From contig OZ022238.1 of the NCBI GenBank assembly GCA_963978895.1, positions 21,454,732 to 21,518,731 of the forward strand: a DNA stretch of 64,000 nt, written 5' to 3'. The notes beneath the pieces are model-generated. The model did not search any database. It was not told where the DNA came from and saw nothing but the letters and a program-made list of their open reading frames with translations. Of the stretch, positions 22,776 through 57,099 are shown in pieces (the first letter of the stretch is position 1; every line of letters begins with the position of its first letter). This stretch comes from Erpobdella octoculata. Its lineage: Eukaryota > Annelida > Clitellata > Hirudinida > Erpobdellidae. The position numbers and the translations under genes were made by a program.

Positions 22776-23363
22776 GATCACATGTCTCTTTCTCAGCTTG
22801 TTTGTTTCTTACCTTAATTCTATATTCTTAACTTTTCTTATTATTATACACCTACTTCTCAACTCTTGGTTCATTCATGATTTGATTTCTCTGCTTGTCT
22901 TTCAACTCAAATAGCCTTAATCTAAAACTATATTACTCTTGAAATGAAATCTGAAGACTAATATTTTTTTTTTCTTTCAATGAGATTGATTTTGTGTTTT
23001 CTGTTTGTGGTTTATTCTCATTTTTATTATTTACTATAAGGATATCCCCTAGATGGGAAGTAATTCCCTTGGGAGACTCCTTTTGGGTGATGTTTATTTT
23101 GTTGTACTTTTTCTTGTGATCTGTTTTTTTTTGCTTATCATCATCCCAATAAACAAATTAAACCAAAACCAAACCAAAACCAACTGTAGATATGCATCAG
23201 CAAAATCTACTTGAGTAAACCAAGTTTAATTTTGAAAAAATTTTAGCTCAGACTCTGACTTAAGGAGCAATCCTGCTTTCTTTTTACTGCAATGGCCCAA
23301 TTATTTTTTGAAAACATTTGGAAACTCTGTTTGTAACCGCACAGCTAAACTGTTTTCTTCCTG

Positions 23364-23906
23364 CTAAGGCTTTTCTGCGATAGAACAACAGATTGCATCA
23401 AACGCTTTCATCATTTGTGGAAGTTGATCCATCCATTCAATTCCTAGAAGTTGTGTTGTGTTTTTGGCCACAAAATAGCGTCCATTGCCTGTGAATCCTG
23501 CGCACGAAAATTTAGTTTGAAATTCACCTAGTACTTGAATTTCAGTACCGTTTGCAGCACCAATTTTTGTTGTTGCCTTATCTAACCTTGGTGAACCAAT
23601 CTTCACCCAAGTTTTTGTACTGATGATTGTGACATCGGCTCCGGGGTCCAGTTGCATCCTAATTTCGACATCACCAAATTTCACCCTGGTGTATCTTCTA
23701 TTGGCTGCTATAATTGTTCGCTTGCTGGAAAATGTCTTGACTTGCCGTATTTCGTGTCGTCTATAAGACAGACTTGGGCTCCTCCTTAAATTTGGGCTCT
23801 TTCTACTGAAATGTCTTTTGGGACTTTTATCATCAGTTCTGCAGTTAGCAGCAAAATGTCCCAGTTTTCCACAGCAAAAACAAACATTTTTTTTACGGGT
23901 GAACAC
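23364..23906 (-). pseudogene. Gypsy 2 zinc knuckle and protease
   Basis: From the N-terminus: a CCHC zinc knuckle (CFCCGKLGHFAANC), a basic Ser/Arg-rich linker, and an aspartic protease with LDPGADVTIIS in place of the usual DTG, so the active-site Thr is Pro. It continues with KIGAANGTEIQVLG and LLGIEWMDQLP as in gypsy 1. The Pro substitution probably harms catalysis. Confidence 0.8.
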
Positions 23907-24182
23907 CGGATTTCTTGGCTGGGCGATTTTTAGGTGATTTTTCTGAATAGTGATTAACCTTACTAACTAAGGTTTCTCAAATCATCATTTCTTCTCTATG
24001 TAACAGTTTTATCCTTTCACATTATTCAATAAGCTCTTCCAGTGAGCTTTTTTGTTCTACCCTGAGCAGGTATTTGTGCTTAATGTTTAAATATTTTGGA
24101 TCTTTCAATCTCCATATAAAATGTAAGCACATACTGGCTTCTTTTGTGAAATTTTCCCAGTGTGCTTTGTTGCACAGCCTGT

Positions 24183-24746
24183 TCACCCTTGTGCCGATTG
24201 CTCTGAAAGTCTTTGGATCCTTTTCAAAATCAAACCGTCTTTGATGAATGCTTTTTTTTTATTACCAAACAGTTTTTCTAAACAACCTTTTGTGTCCTCA
24301 TAGCTTAGACTCTCGAATGTTCTCGGCAATATACTACCTTTAAGTAGCGTGTATTCGTTTTGTTGAAGCTTCCCGGTCAGAGTTGCTCTTTTTTCTGGAT
24401 CGCTCATTGATGCGCCTCCGACTGACTGAACAGCTTCTTCAAATTACCCAAACCAATTAGTAAATGTAAGTCCTTGATCTGGATCGTAAACAATATGCTC
24501 TACTCGTTTGTAGAGGTCTGGTCCTTCTTCGACGGATCTATTGCCCTGCATCATTGAAATTAACTGAAGATTTTTTTTCAGTTTCTTCTTTTTCAATTCT
24601 TTTTTTTCTTTTTCTCGAGCTTCTTTTTTAAGTTTTTCTTGTTTTTCTCGAGCTTCTCTCTCAAGTTTCTCTCTTTTTCACGAGTTTTTTTTATCAATTA
24701 GAAACTTAAGTAATTGTACTATGTTTGAATCTTGGTCCTTTGACAT
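24183..24746 (-). pseudogene. Gypsy 2 gag N-terminus
   Basis: The ATG at 24746 is 11 bases from the primer-binding site. The N-terminal region (24746-24560) is a Lys/Glu coiled coil with REKQEKLKKEARE-type heptads, as in gypsy 1. The capsid part (24183-24407) has ILPRTFESLSYEDTKGCLEKL. At least one stop and several frame changes interrupt it. Confidence 0.75.
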
Positions 24747-24757
24747 CCTGGTCGCCA
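24747..24757 (-). promoter_or_regulatory. Gypsy 2 primer-binding site
   Basis: The minus strand reads TGGCGACCAGG just after the LTR end (GATATAATA AT). It shares its first eight bases with the gypsy 1 site. Confidence 0.6.
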
Positions 24758-24920
24758 ATTATTATATCTTTATTATTCTAAATTAATGATAATAATTATA
24801 ATCTAACTATTGTGGTTGCTAAACACTTATTAGATCTAAAGTCATTTATTAGTGAAATTAAATCTGCTTTGTTTTATGAAGTAACTAAAAAGAAAATAGG
24901 ACAAAACTTAAAGATATATA

Positions 24921-26326
<1,406 letters not shown>

Positions 26327-26396
26327 TAAAAAATTGATCTCTACTAAGGATGCACGGTTCAAACTCTCTAATTTCATGCGAGCGAAGCCGCTACGG

Positions 26397-27103
26397 CAGG
26401 GGTGGGCAAACATTTTCTACGGAGGGCCACATTGAAAACTTTTTTGTTATCGCGGGCCGAATATATATTTTCTCTATTTTAATAAAAATTTACAAGTTTG
26501 AAAGTCTCATGTATTTCTCGTTTTATTTCACATTTAGAATATGAACTGAAACAAAAAAGTGAACAAAAATAAGATTTTATTATTAATAATCATTTCAAGA
26601 AAAGTTTATTGTTACTATCATAGTAATTATGAAGAACAAGGAATGTTTTGTTTGGTAGTGTCTTTTTAAATTATACTCTTTAAAGACACTCACACACTCA
26701 TGGCACAGCAAACAAACAGCCTTGTCCCTAACATTTGCGAAGAAGTACTTATCAGTCCAATCTTCATTAAAAACACGACATTCGTCCTCAATTTTTCTTT
26801 TCTTGGCAGCACTCATGGTTAAATCAACGCTTATTCTATTCACTTTCAAATTACAATGTTTAAAACCTTTCAAAATGTAAACAAAACTAACTTTTGGTTA
26901 AGCGCGAACACAGTTGCGAATAGGGATGTTGTGAGTTTTATGTAAAAACAACCAACAAAAAAAAAACGTTAATATAATTTATTTAAATCGAAGCCGATAA
27001 TCTAAATAACAATTTTAAAAATTTAGCAAAAATTCTAAACGGGCCGCATAAAATACTTTGGCGGGCCGCATGCGGCCCGCGAGCCGTAGTTTGCCCACCT
27101 CTG
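26397..27103 (-). mobile_element. hAT transposon (deleted) with perfect 8-bp duplication
   Basis: The termini are CAGGGGTGGGCAAAC on the left and GTTTGCCCACCTCTG on the right, forming an imperfect inverted repeat followed by GGCCCGC-rich subtermini. The flanks are identical 8-mers CGCTACGG (26389-26396, 27104-27111). TIR form and 8-bp duplication define hAT. At 707 bp it keeps only the first coding segment of the transposase and must be non-autonomous. Confidence 0.93.
26595..26816 (-). pseudogene. hAT transposase N-terminus with BED zinc finger
   Basis: From the ATG at 26816 the product starts MSAAKKRKIEDE, then DWTDKYFFANV and a BED finger VCLLC...HYQTKH with the expected C-x2-C and H-x4-H. 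It then leaves homology. The opening is typical of the hAT group related to GTF2IRD2/SCAND3-like domesticated genes. The BED finger binds transposon ends, but the catalytic part is deleted. Confidence 0.8.
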
Positions 27104-27121
27104 CGCTACGGGCACTGCTAG

Positions 27122-27165
<44 letters not shown>
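27122..27165. repeat. (ATACAT)n spacer
   Basis: About seven hexanucleotide units between the Helitron 3' end and the Penelope-like element. It is the continuation of the array interrupted at 26326. Confidence 0.9.
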
Positions 27166-27166
<1 letters not shown>

Positions 27167-27171
27167 GATTG

Positions 27172-29430
27172 TATGGAGGTCTGTTACTATTTAAACAAAA
27201 TTGTACTACATACGTTAATTTGTCCGATTATAAATTGTCTGACGATGAATGTGACTTTTTAATGCTCGGTTATAATTATCATTTACGTAAACCTTATGAT
27301 CAACTACACAAACAAACCGAACTTGAAATTTTGTACAATGATATCTTAAATTTAGAAGCCAAAAATAAAATTACCGTAAAATCAACTTTGAAGCCTCTAT
27401 TACTAGCTGAAGGTTATAAACATCGATGCTCAAATTTTAAGTCTACCTTACCTAAGAAGTTATTGAATGCTGCCTCTCAACTACGTAAAAATACTCAGAT
27501 AATTATCCGTAAAGCTGACAAATCACCTACGTACGTCATTTTAAATCGTGACAATTATTTTTCCAAACTCAATACAATTCTTTCTGACAGCTCTAAATTT
27601 CAAAAAGTGAAAGCTGATCCTACTGTTAAGATCAGATCTAAACTAAATAAGATCATTGCGACTCTTATTAAAAAGAAGATAACAATTTTTTCTAAAATAA
27701 TAGGTGACTATAAACCTGGTTATATTTATGGTAATGTTAAAATACATAAGAAAGATAACTCATTAAGACCTATTATTTCACAATGTCCTGCTGTTACTTA
27801 TAATGTTGCTAAAGAAATTAATAAAATTATTTCTCCTTATTGTCCTTCTCAATATAGTCTTAAATCTTCTTATGATTTTGTTGATCTTATTCATAGTAAT
27901 GGAAGTTCTAATATAATTGCGTCTTTAGATGTTGAAAGTTTGTTTACCAACGTACCTGTTATAGACACTATAAATATAATTTGTAAGTGTGTTTATTCAC
28001 ATCCTAGTATTCAACCTCCTCAAATCAGCCCTGAAGTCTTGAAAGAATTACTTTATATATGTACAACGCAATCTCCTTTTTTATCACCTAATGGAGACTT
28101 ATATGTACAAATTGACGGTGTAGCTATGGGGTCCCCGTTGGGCCCGACTTTCGCTAATTTTTATATGGGTGATCTTGAAGCACGTGTATTTGAAAATCAC
28201 ACCAAACCTTTTCTGTATTGCCGTTATGTTGACGATATATTTGTTTCAGTTGATAACTTAGAAGAACTATTTAAACTGAGAGATGCATTTGTAAAAAATT
28301 CTAAACTACAATTTACTTATGAACTTGCTAATAATAAACATCAAATTCCTTTTTTGGATACTTTAGTTACTCGAAATGTATCAAAACTATCTTGCCAGGT
28401 CTATACTAAACCCACAAACACAGGCAATTGTCTTAATTATAATAGCGATTGCCCTGAAAGATATAAACTAAATGTTATTAATAACTATATAAATAGGGCC
28501 TATAAATTTTCAGAAACATGGTCTGAATTTCACAATGAAATTCTACAAGTGAAACAACTTTTGATAAATAATAATTATTCTAATTCTATTGTTGATGCAA
28601 CTATAAATAAATTTATGTCACGTATTACTGATAAAAAACATGTTTCAAAACCTAATACCAATAACTCATCAAATTCTTGTATAATTCCATTATATTATGC
28701 TAATCAGATGTCTAATAATTATAAAATAGATGAAAAAGTGTTGAAAAACATTGTGTATGATAATATTAAGGTTGTAAATAAAGATAATACATTCAAGTTA
28801 CACATCTATTATAATAATGGAAAAACTCATAATCTTTTAATTAAAAATAGTATAAATAATGTTTCTAGCCCTGTAGCACAAACCAACCTAGTGTACCAAT
28901 TTTCGTGTCCGTTTCCACATGGTCAGGTGGAAAATTACATTGGTCATACTAGAACTACTCTGTCTCGTAGATTGACTATGCATTGTCAAAGTGGTGCCAT
29001 ATACCAACATATGTCAACACAACATTCAATCAAACCATCACATAAATTTCTAATTGATAACACCAGTATACTAATGAAAGAAAATCAACCCATTAAGTTA
29101 AAATTAAAAGAAGCTTTAGCTATTAATAAATGTAAGCCTTTAATTAATAAACAATGGTATTCTTTTGATTTAACTCTTAAACTTTTTGGTTCTTTAAATA
29201 GTAATAAAACTAATAATAATAATAATAATAAATGTTTTAACTCATTTACAACTTCTGTTAAAAATATGCATGTTAATAGTGCCAATGTTTCTTCAGGTAT
29301 TTCTTCGTTGAATGAATGTTTTGTACCAGACGTTTGTGTTTCAAAGGTTATAGATAATGTATGGGATTCTTCTTCCAGTCACGTCCTTGAAGTTGACTGT
29401 AATTCCGTTGTTAAAGGCTTTACTAACTGA
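27172..29430 (+). CDS. Penelope-like RT with GIY-YIG endonuclease
   Basis: About 750 open residues. There is no ATG at the left border; a TGA precedes the frame, so the natural N-terminus is missing. RT motifs in order are RPIISQCP, ASLDVESLFTNVP, GVAMGSPLGPTFANFYM and YCRYVDDIFV (YVDD at about residue 353). A telomerase/Penelope-type thumb follows (IPFLDTLVTR). The C-terminal GIY-YIG nuclease has VYQFSCP and ENYIGHTRTTLSRRL (Tyr-Ile-Gly near residue 590), which nicks the target. A Cys/His-poor, Asn-rich tail follows. No stop interrupts it, so it is young or selected, but the truncated start makes activity unlikely. Confidence 0.92.
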   Translation, partial: YGGLLLFKQNCTTYVNLSDYKLSDDECDFLMLGYNYHLRKPYDQLHKQTELEILYNDILNLEAKNKITVKSTLKPLLLAEGYKHRCSNFKSTLPKKLLNAASQLRKNTQIIIRKADKSPTYVILNRDNYFSKLNTILSDSSKFQKVKADPTVKIRSKLNKIIATLIKKKITIFSKIIGDYKPGYIYGNVKIHKKDNSLRPIISQCPAVTYNVAKEINKIISPYCPSQYSLKSSYDFVDLIHSNGSSNIIASLDVESLFTNVPVIDTINIICKCVYSHPSIQPPQISPEVLKELLYICTTQSPFLSPNGDLYVQIDGVAMGSPLGPTFANFYMGDLEARVFENHTKPFLYCRYVDDIFVSVDNLEELFKLRDAFVKNSKLQFTYELANNKHQIPFLDTLVTRNVSKLSCQVYTKPTNTGNCLNYNSDCPERYKLNVINNYINRAYKFSETWSEFHNEILQVKQLLINNNYSNSIVDATINKFMSRITDKKHVSKPNTNNSSNSCIIPLYYANQMSNNYKIDEKVLKNIVYDNIKVVNKDNTFKLHIYYNNGKTHNLLIKNSINNVSSPVAQTNLVYQFSCPFPHGQVENYIGHTRTTLSRRLTMHCQSGAIYQHMSTQHSIKPSHKFLIDNTSILMKENQPIKLKLKEALAINKCKPLINKQWYSFDLTLKLFGSLNSNKTNNNNNNKCFNSFTTSVKNMHVNSANVSSGISSLNECFVPDVCVSKVIDNVWDSSSSHVLEVDCNSVVKGFTN

Positions 29431-29605
29431 TCTTAATTATTTAGTTATTACTGTTATTATTATAATTATTTTAATTTAAATATTTTTTATGTTGTTACAT
29501 TTGTATATAATGAATTTAAATTTTATTTAAATTGTATTTTAATTCCTTTCAATTAGTTGTATCTTTTACCATTTAGTCACTGCATTTTATTTTAAAAAGT
29601 TAAAC

Positions 29606-29649
29606 GGCTCTGATGATGGCAAAAAATTGCCGAAATAGATCTATTAGCC
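29606..29649 (+). ncRNA. Hammerhead ribozyme 1 (Penelope-like element)
   Basis: Minimal type I hammerhead. Stem I is GGCT/AGCC. The core is CTGATGA (29610-29616). Stem II is GGCAA-AAAA-TTGCC, followed by GAAA (29632-29635). Stem III is TAG/CTA with a two-base loop, then TT with predicted cleavage after 29645. All invariant core bases are present. Ribozymes with such short stem III are known from Penelope-like elements and may act as dimers. Confidence 0.88.
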
Positions 29650-29798
29650 TATAAGATTATGGAGTTTGTGTTTGGGAATAAATTATTTTTAAACCGATTT
29701 AGAGTATTGGAAAAAATTAAAAATAAAATCGATTCAGCCAAGTGCGCCACTTTTTTCAATCGAGTTTGCCTAAAAGAACATATAGCGCCGAAGTATTC

Positions 29799-31063
<1,265 letters not shown>

Positions 31064-32295
31064 CAGTGTTGGGGAGTAACGCGTTACAAATAACGCGTTA
31101 CTGTAATAGTATTACTTTTTTCACTAACTTGTAATAGTAACGATTATTTTTATTTTAAAGTAATATGTAATAGTAATATATTACTTTTTTTGAGTAATTG
31201 TAACGAAATTTACGTTATTTTTTTCGTTACATATTTAAAAAAATCATTTGACATTTCGTTGTCGAGTTTAGCTTTATGTTAGATATCTATGCAAACTAGA
31301 AACCCGTTTAGCTAAGCTGTCTTTGTCTTCCTTTACCGCAATCGCAGCTACTTGGGAGTTACGAGCCACTGGATTGACCCAGCACTGCTATCCAGAAAAT
31401 CTGCGGCGCTTACTTGTCGCCTAATGGGACCTCATACCTACGATGTGTTAGCTGAAGCACTAAATGGTGTAACGCAAAGTTTGCAAAACGTGAGAAATTG
31501 TTATGACAGTAACTGACAACGGACTTATTTTGTAACAGCGTTTAACAAATTTAGTGATGGAAATCTCACATCAAATTAAACACAATTTGTAATATTGTTT
31601 GTAAGTCTCCCGAGATAAATCTTAATCTTTGCAACACTTTAGCTTTTTGTAATATTTGTAAACATAAAAAAGCAGCTGCTAAAAAACGTGAAAATTTGAA
31701 ATTGGCATCTTCTCTGGTAGATGCTCTTGTGACCGGTGTTGGCAAGCTACTTACCAGAGATGATCTTATCAAGTATGACACATCCCCAATTTCGTCTGCG
31801 GTGGTTAAAAGATGAAGCTTCCAAAGAGAAATCATTGTTTTTCCGCTTGTATAATACTGGTATGCCATCTAGTGCTCCTGTAAAACGTTTGTTTAGCCTT
31901 AGTAGCCCGATTCTAACACACAATCGCAATCGTCTTCTGATGAAAAGTTAGAGATGCAACTCCTACTTTGCGATAATAATGGAATATGAGTAACATTGTG
32001 TTTTTAATAGCTATTTCTAGACTTTTGCACTGATTTATATTTTATATTTGTTCCAGCCTTGATTATATAGTTTCTGAACCTGTGCAAACTGTTCAATAAG
32101 GCTTCGAGCACTTAGCGCCATGAATTAAAGTAATAAGTAATAGCTGTGTAATAGTATTACATTTTGTCAGTAACTTGTAATAGTAATATATTACAAATTT
32201 AAAAAAGTAACTTGTAATAGCAATATATTACATTTTTTAACCAAGTAACTGTAATAGTAATATATTACTTTTTAGAGTAATAGTCCCCAACACTG
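31064..32295 (+). mobile_element. hAT transposon copy 1 (family H) with 8-bp duplication
   Basis: The ends are CAGTGTTGGGGAGTAACG and AGTAATAGTCCCCAACACTG, a clear inverted repeat. The flanking 8-mers are both CATACACA (31056-31063, 32296-32303). Subterminal regions are dense in AGTAATATATTAC-like motifs, probable transposase binding sites. A second copy lies at 48090-49353 in reverse. The internal coding region is a deleted transposase. Confidence 0.93.
31590..31951 (+). pseudogene. hAT family H transposase C-terminus
   Basis: The plus-strand segment contains the hATC dimerisation motif: PQFRLRWLKDEASKEKSLF, then NTGMPSSAPVKRLFSL and a THNRNRLL end. The canonical form is PSSAPVERLFS with conserved RN. 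The N-terminal BED and DDE regions are missing or frameshifted. The antisense frame of about 100 residues is only a shadow. Confidence 0.8.
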
Positions 32296-32590
<295 letters not shown>

Positions 32591-32673
32591 ACATACATAC
32601 ATACATACATATAGCCATATATATATATTTATAGCCATACAATAAATATAGCTATAAATCCATACTCCCAACA

Positions 32674-32791
32674 CATACAAAATTATTAGTATACATACAC
32701 AAGTATTAGGATACAGATACATACATAATTATTAGGACACGTTTAAAATTATAAGGATATTTACCAATATTGCCATCCTATTTTTTGTTAG
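32674..32791 (+). other. Intron end upstream of exon A
   Basis: 118 bp between the gypsy 2 LTR border and exon A. It ends with a pyrimidine-rich CCTATTTTTTGTTAG acceptor at 32791. A second possible acceptor, AAAAACAG, ends at 32821. Confidence 0.5.
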
Positions 32792-53900
<21,109 letters not shown>

Positions 53901-53963
53901 TGCAACATCAAGCAGAATGTGAAATATGAATGGTCAAAAACCTTCTAATCAATAAAAAAATAT

Positions 53964-54089
53964 GTAAACAGAAATCTGTAAACAGAAATCTGTAAACAGA
54001 AATCTGTAAACAGAAATCTGTAAACAGAAATCTGTAAACAGAAATCTGTAAACAGAAATCTGTAAACAGAAATCTGTAAACAGAAATCT
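53964..54089 (+). repeat. 14-bp minisatellite, nine perfect copies
   Basis: Unit GTAAACAGAAATCT repeated nine times without mismatch, 64 bp after the host gene stop codon, so probably in its 3' UTR or just beyond. Confidence 0.95.
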
Positions 54090-54265
54090 GTAACTTTAAA
54101 ATTGATGTCTCTTTTGTGCTACCAGGTTTCAACAAACACAGTTTTTTGTGTTTACTGCTAAAATGTGACTTTTACTTGAGTGGACTTTAGTCCATAAAAA
54201 AAACTTGCTGATTTGTTTGTTGTTCTAATAAATATTGAAAGTTGTACATTTGATTTGTTTCAACT

Positions 54266-54343
54266 GTTACGCTGGTGACAGATCGGTAGAGCTTTCGCCT
54301 GTCGATCATTAGGTCGGCAGTTCGAACCTCGCCGGCGTAACCA
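54266..54343 (+). repeat. tRNA-like module 1 (SINE head)
   Basis: A perfect 7-bp acceptor stem (GTTACGC/GCGTAAC), an A-box-like GGTGACAGATCGGTAGAGC, a possible anticodon loop CTGTCGA and a B box GTTCGAACC. D and anticodon stems pair poorly, so this is a tRNA-derived SINE part rather than a functional tRNA. Confidence 0.6.
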
Positions 54344-54411
54344 GCCTAACTCCCTTAAGCAAGGAGTTCACTCGCATTGCTAAAGGGATAGGCGCCTCTA
54401 TATTTCAGTGT

Positions 54412-54490
54412 GACGTGTTGGTCTAGTGGTATAGACACCGGCTTTGAGAGTCGGAGAACCCGGCAGCCTTTAAGTTCGTCCCGTTCTTTT
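54412..54490 (+). repeat. tRNA-like module 2
   Basis: A box TTGGTCTAGTGGTATAGAC; anticodon arm CCGGC-TTTGAGA-GTCGG pairs over five bases, including one G-T pair; the B-box region AAGTTCGTCCC is degenerate. It follows module 1 by about 70 bases of unique sequence, suggesting a composite SINE with two tRNA-like parts. Confidence 0.55.
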
Positions 54491-54621
54491 GCCGTTTAAC
54501 TGTTTAATTTAATTCTCAATTCTAAAGTTCATTCTCAAGATTATTTACGAAATTTGCGTTTTGTCTGTTTTCAGACTAAAATGATTAAATGCTATATTAT
54601 ATTGTCGGACTAATTGTTTCC

Positions 54622-54672
54622 ATAGCTGCCGGTTATGCGCTCGCCTGTTACGTGGTTTGAAGCCGTGTCAAC
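54622..54672 (+). repeat. tRNA-like fragment 3
   Basis: GGTTATGCGCTCGCCTGTTA followed by TGGTTTGAAGCC resembles the D-arm to T-arm of a decayed tRNA-derived SINE. Too short to be sure. Confidence 0.35.
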
Positions 54673-55480
54673 TGTTATAATATAAAACTAAATTGCGATA
54701 TTTATTAGAAAAACCAAACTTAAATCGAATATTGAGCTCCGTATACTGGTACACTGCACAGACAATGGCGTTGAACAACATTGGCGTCGTACCTCGTACA
54801 TCAATCAACGGAAGAAGAACCAAAGAATTAAATAAACAATCTACAAAAGAAATCATTGAAGTAAATGCATTCCAACAGCAGCATCAGCATGTGTAAACTC
54901 GCTCTAGATACCTATTTTCCAAATGAACTTCTTTCGGTCGATTTTCAGAACAACTGTTACCCAACAAGAGTTTTTCTCCTCACTCTTAAGAAAATGCATC
55001 TGCTGCGCTCAAATGTACGACTATACCACTACAGGGGGCGAGGAGCTGGCCATCGTTCTCGAACCTCTTTCAGACTGAAACTTCTGACTCCTTCCACTGG
55101 TGACGCCCGTGTAGTACCAACCTCCTCTTCATCTCCTCCTGATCAGGGACGTAAATTCAGCAATTTCCAGGGGGGGGGCAAAATTTTCCCGCCATTATAT
55201 AGCTTACTGACAGGGTTACTCGGTGTTGTCCGGGTTTTTTATGCCTAGTTTTGTCTCGTTTTGCCAATGAAACGTCAAAGAAATAACAGATTTTTCAAAA
55301 TTTTCTCATCACTGAAATTACCTGCATGCCAAATGTTGGTGAAATTGCTCCTTCGGCTTGGATGTGATAAACGAATGCTCTCACACACACATTACCTTTT
55401 ACATTTATATAAATACATAGGTACAAGCAGAGAGGGATGGGAAAATGCATCCCCCATCAGAGTATCAATTGAAATTTTTT
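54673..55480. other. Unannotated region with a small ORF
   Basis: A plus-strand frame of 67 codons (54693-54896) with ATG 54765 and a His/Gln end is open, but I recognise no family or splice context. Around 55155-55185 is a G-rich run, and 55212-55245 resembles the repeat at 50503. Confidence 0.3.
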
Positions 55481-55704
55481 GGGTATAATACCTTGTTTTT
55501 GGAAAACGACCGCAGCTTTTTTGGGAGGAGAAATTAGAAGTCTTTGAAAAAAAATTTGAAAAAACTTATCAGCTTTTTGGAAGAGAATATAAAAAAATTT
55601 CTGAAGTGAATCCCCCACCAGAAAATTCTGGATTCGCCACGCGCCACTGGGTATAAGGGGGATGAATGATTTAATCATATTGCAGGGGCAAGTACAGGAT
55701 TAGT

Positions 55705-55790
55705 AAAACAAGTAAAGGAAAAACAAGTTTTTCAACACAAACTTTGATTTCAAATACATTCAATTTAGAAATGCAAAAGATGTTCAAAGT
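55705..55790 (+). repeat. Dispersed repeat also found in the host intron
   Basis: AAGTAAAGGAAAAACAAGTT, then ACACAAACTTTGATTTCAAA and CAATTTAGAAATGC, matches 33425-33520 with scattered differences. The element type is unknown. Confidence 0.5.
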
Positions 55791-55810
55791 TTTTTTTTAA
55801 ATTGAATTAT

Positions 55811-55970
55811 GTATTTTTATCAAAAATAAAGCTATGCTGAAAGTTTCAACTTATTAGCTAGTCAAAATGCTGGTTAAATTTCACTTGCATGTATTTTTAT
55901 CAAAAATTAAGCTATGCTGAAAGTTTCAACTTATTAGCTAGTCAAAATGCTGGTTAAATTTCACTTGCAA
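55811..55970 (+). repeat. 80-bp tandem duplication
   Basis: Two 80-bp copies in direct repeat, differing at about two bases (for example AAATAAAGC versus AAATTAAGC), with the shared core CTATGCTGAAAGTTTCAAC. Confidence 0.92.
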
Positions 55971-56285
55971 GATTTGCGTACAGAGAGAGACACACACACA
56001 CACACAAACAGAGATTGTAACCTAAATAAAAGTTTGTAAAAAAGATGTCCAAAATGGGGTGGGTATAATTTTGTTTTATTTTTGTGTAATAAATAATAAC
56101 TTTGATGTAGACAGCTGTGAGGGAATCAAGGGAATCAACATTGTATCAATACCACTAATAGGGTAAAATTCCACGAGTTCGCTGATTGTATTTTGGCACA
56201 GAAAACAGCTAATCTTTGGACCAACACTGATACACAAATTATTACTCTGCAGTAATTGGTAAATCTAGCATCGAGCTAAGATATA

Positions 56286-56540
56286 AAATTGTCTACCCGC
56301 GCAAAAAAATTCCAATATGCATTGAATCATCACGAGGTTAAGTAAAGTTAAAATTAACATATTATATAGTAAACTCTAAGTAAATTTTTTTTTTAATTTT
56401 GGAAATCAAGGGGGGGCGAATTGTCTATACACGCCAGAAGGATTCCAATACGCATTGCATCATCACTAGGTTAAGTAAAGTTAAAATTAAATAAATATAT
56501 AGTAAACTCTAGGTAAAAAATTCAAATTTTGAAAATCAGG
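56286..56540 (+). repeat. ~128-bp imperfect tandem duplication
   Basis: Blocks at about 56286-56410 and 56413-56540 share ATTGTCTA, ATTCCAATA, CATCAC(G/T)AGGTTAAGTA and TAGTAAACTCTA in order. The second copy ends at the (TTTG)n tract. Confidence 0.8.
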
Positions 56541-57060
56541 GGGTTTGTTTGTTTGTTTGTTTGTTTGTTTGTTTGTTTGTTTGTTTGTTTGTTTGTTTGT
56601 TTGTTTGTTTGTTTGTTTGTTTGTTTGTTTGTTTGTTTGTTTGTTTGTTTGTTTGTTTGTTTGTTTGTTTGTTTGTTTGTTTGTTTGTTTGTTTGTTTGT
56701 TTGTTTGTTTGTTTGTTTGTTTGTTTGTTTGTTTGTTTGTTTGTTTGTTTGTTTGTTTGTTTGTTTGTTTGTTTGTTTGTTTGTTTGTTTGTTTGTTTGT
56801 TTGTTTGTTTGTTTGTTTGTTTGTTTGTTTGTTTGTTTGTTTGTTTGTTTGTTTGTTTGTTTGTTTGTTTGTTTGTTTGTTTGTTTGTTTGTTTGTTTGT
56901 TTGTTTGTTTGTTTGTTTGTTTGTTTGTTTGTTTGTTTATTTGTTTGTTTGTTTGTTTGTTTGTTTGTTTGTTTGTTTGTTTGTTTGTTTGTTTGTTTGT
57001 TTGTTTGTTTGTTTGTTTGTTTGTTTGTTTGTTTGTTTGTTTGTTTGTTTGTTTGTTTGT
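56541..57060. repeat. (TTTG)n microsatellite
   Basis: About 520 bp of almost perfect TTTG, with one TTTA unit near 56938. It is adjacent to a gag fragment on the other strand. Confidence 0.97.
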
Positions 57061-57099
57061 GCGTCTGTTTGTGCGTCTGTAGTTCCCGTACCTGAACTG

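Larger units (their letters stand above)
20790..23180 (+). mobile_element. LINE inserted in gypsy 2 RT
   Basis: This plus-strand LINE lies between the gypsy coding blocks FTQVDFADAYLQL (about 23185-23225) and EMDESSKELV (about 20795-20825), which are adjacent in gypsy RT. It is 5'-truncated inside its endonuclease domain (FNINLLEAG). It ends with a 3' UTR carrying the GGGAAGTAATTCCC hairpin (23055-23068), AATAAA, and a short CCAAAA-type repeat tail. No long target duplication is obvious beyond a few bases. Confidence 0.8.
26327..27121 (+). mobile_element. Helitron family A 3' end, split by a hAT
   Basis: 26327-26396 matches the last ~70 bases of Helitron A2 (GATGCACGGTTCAAAC, then the hairpin AGCGAAGCCGCT). 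After the hAT insertion 27104-27121 completes the end with GCACTGCTAG. CTAG occupies 27118-27121 and is followed by T and the hexanucleotide repeat. The 5' TC end is absent, so the copy is 5'-truncated. Confidence 0.8.

Noticed and set aside
54266..54343. Functional tRNA gene (Asp-like anticodon)
   Set aside because: The acceptor stem is perfect but the D stem and anticodon stem pair poorly and the T loop is abnormal. A SINE-derived tRNA relic fits better.
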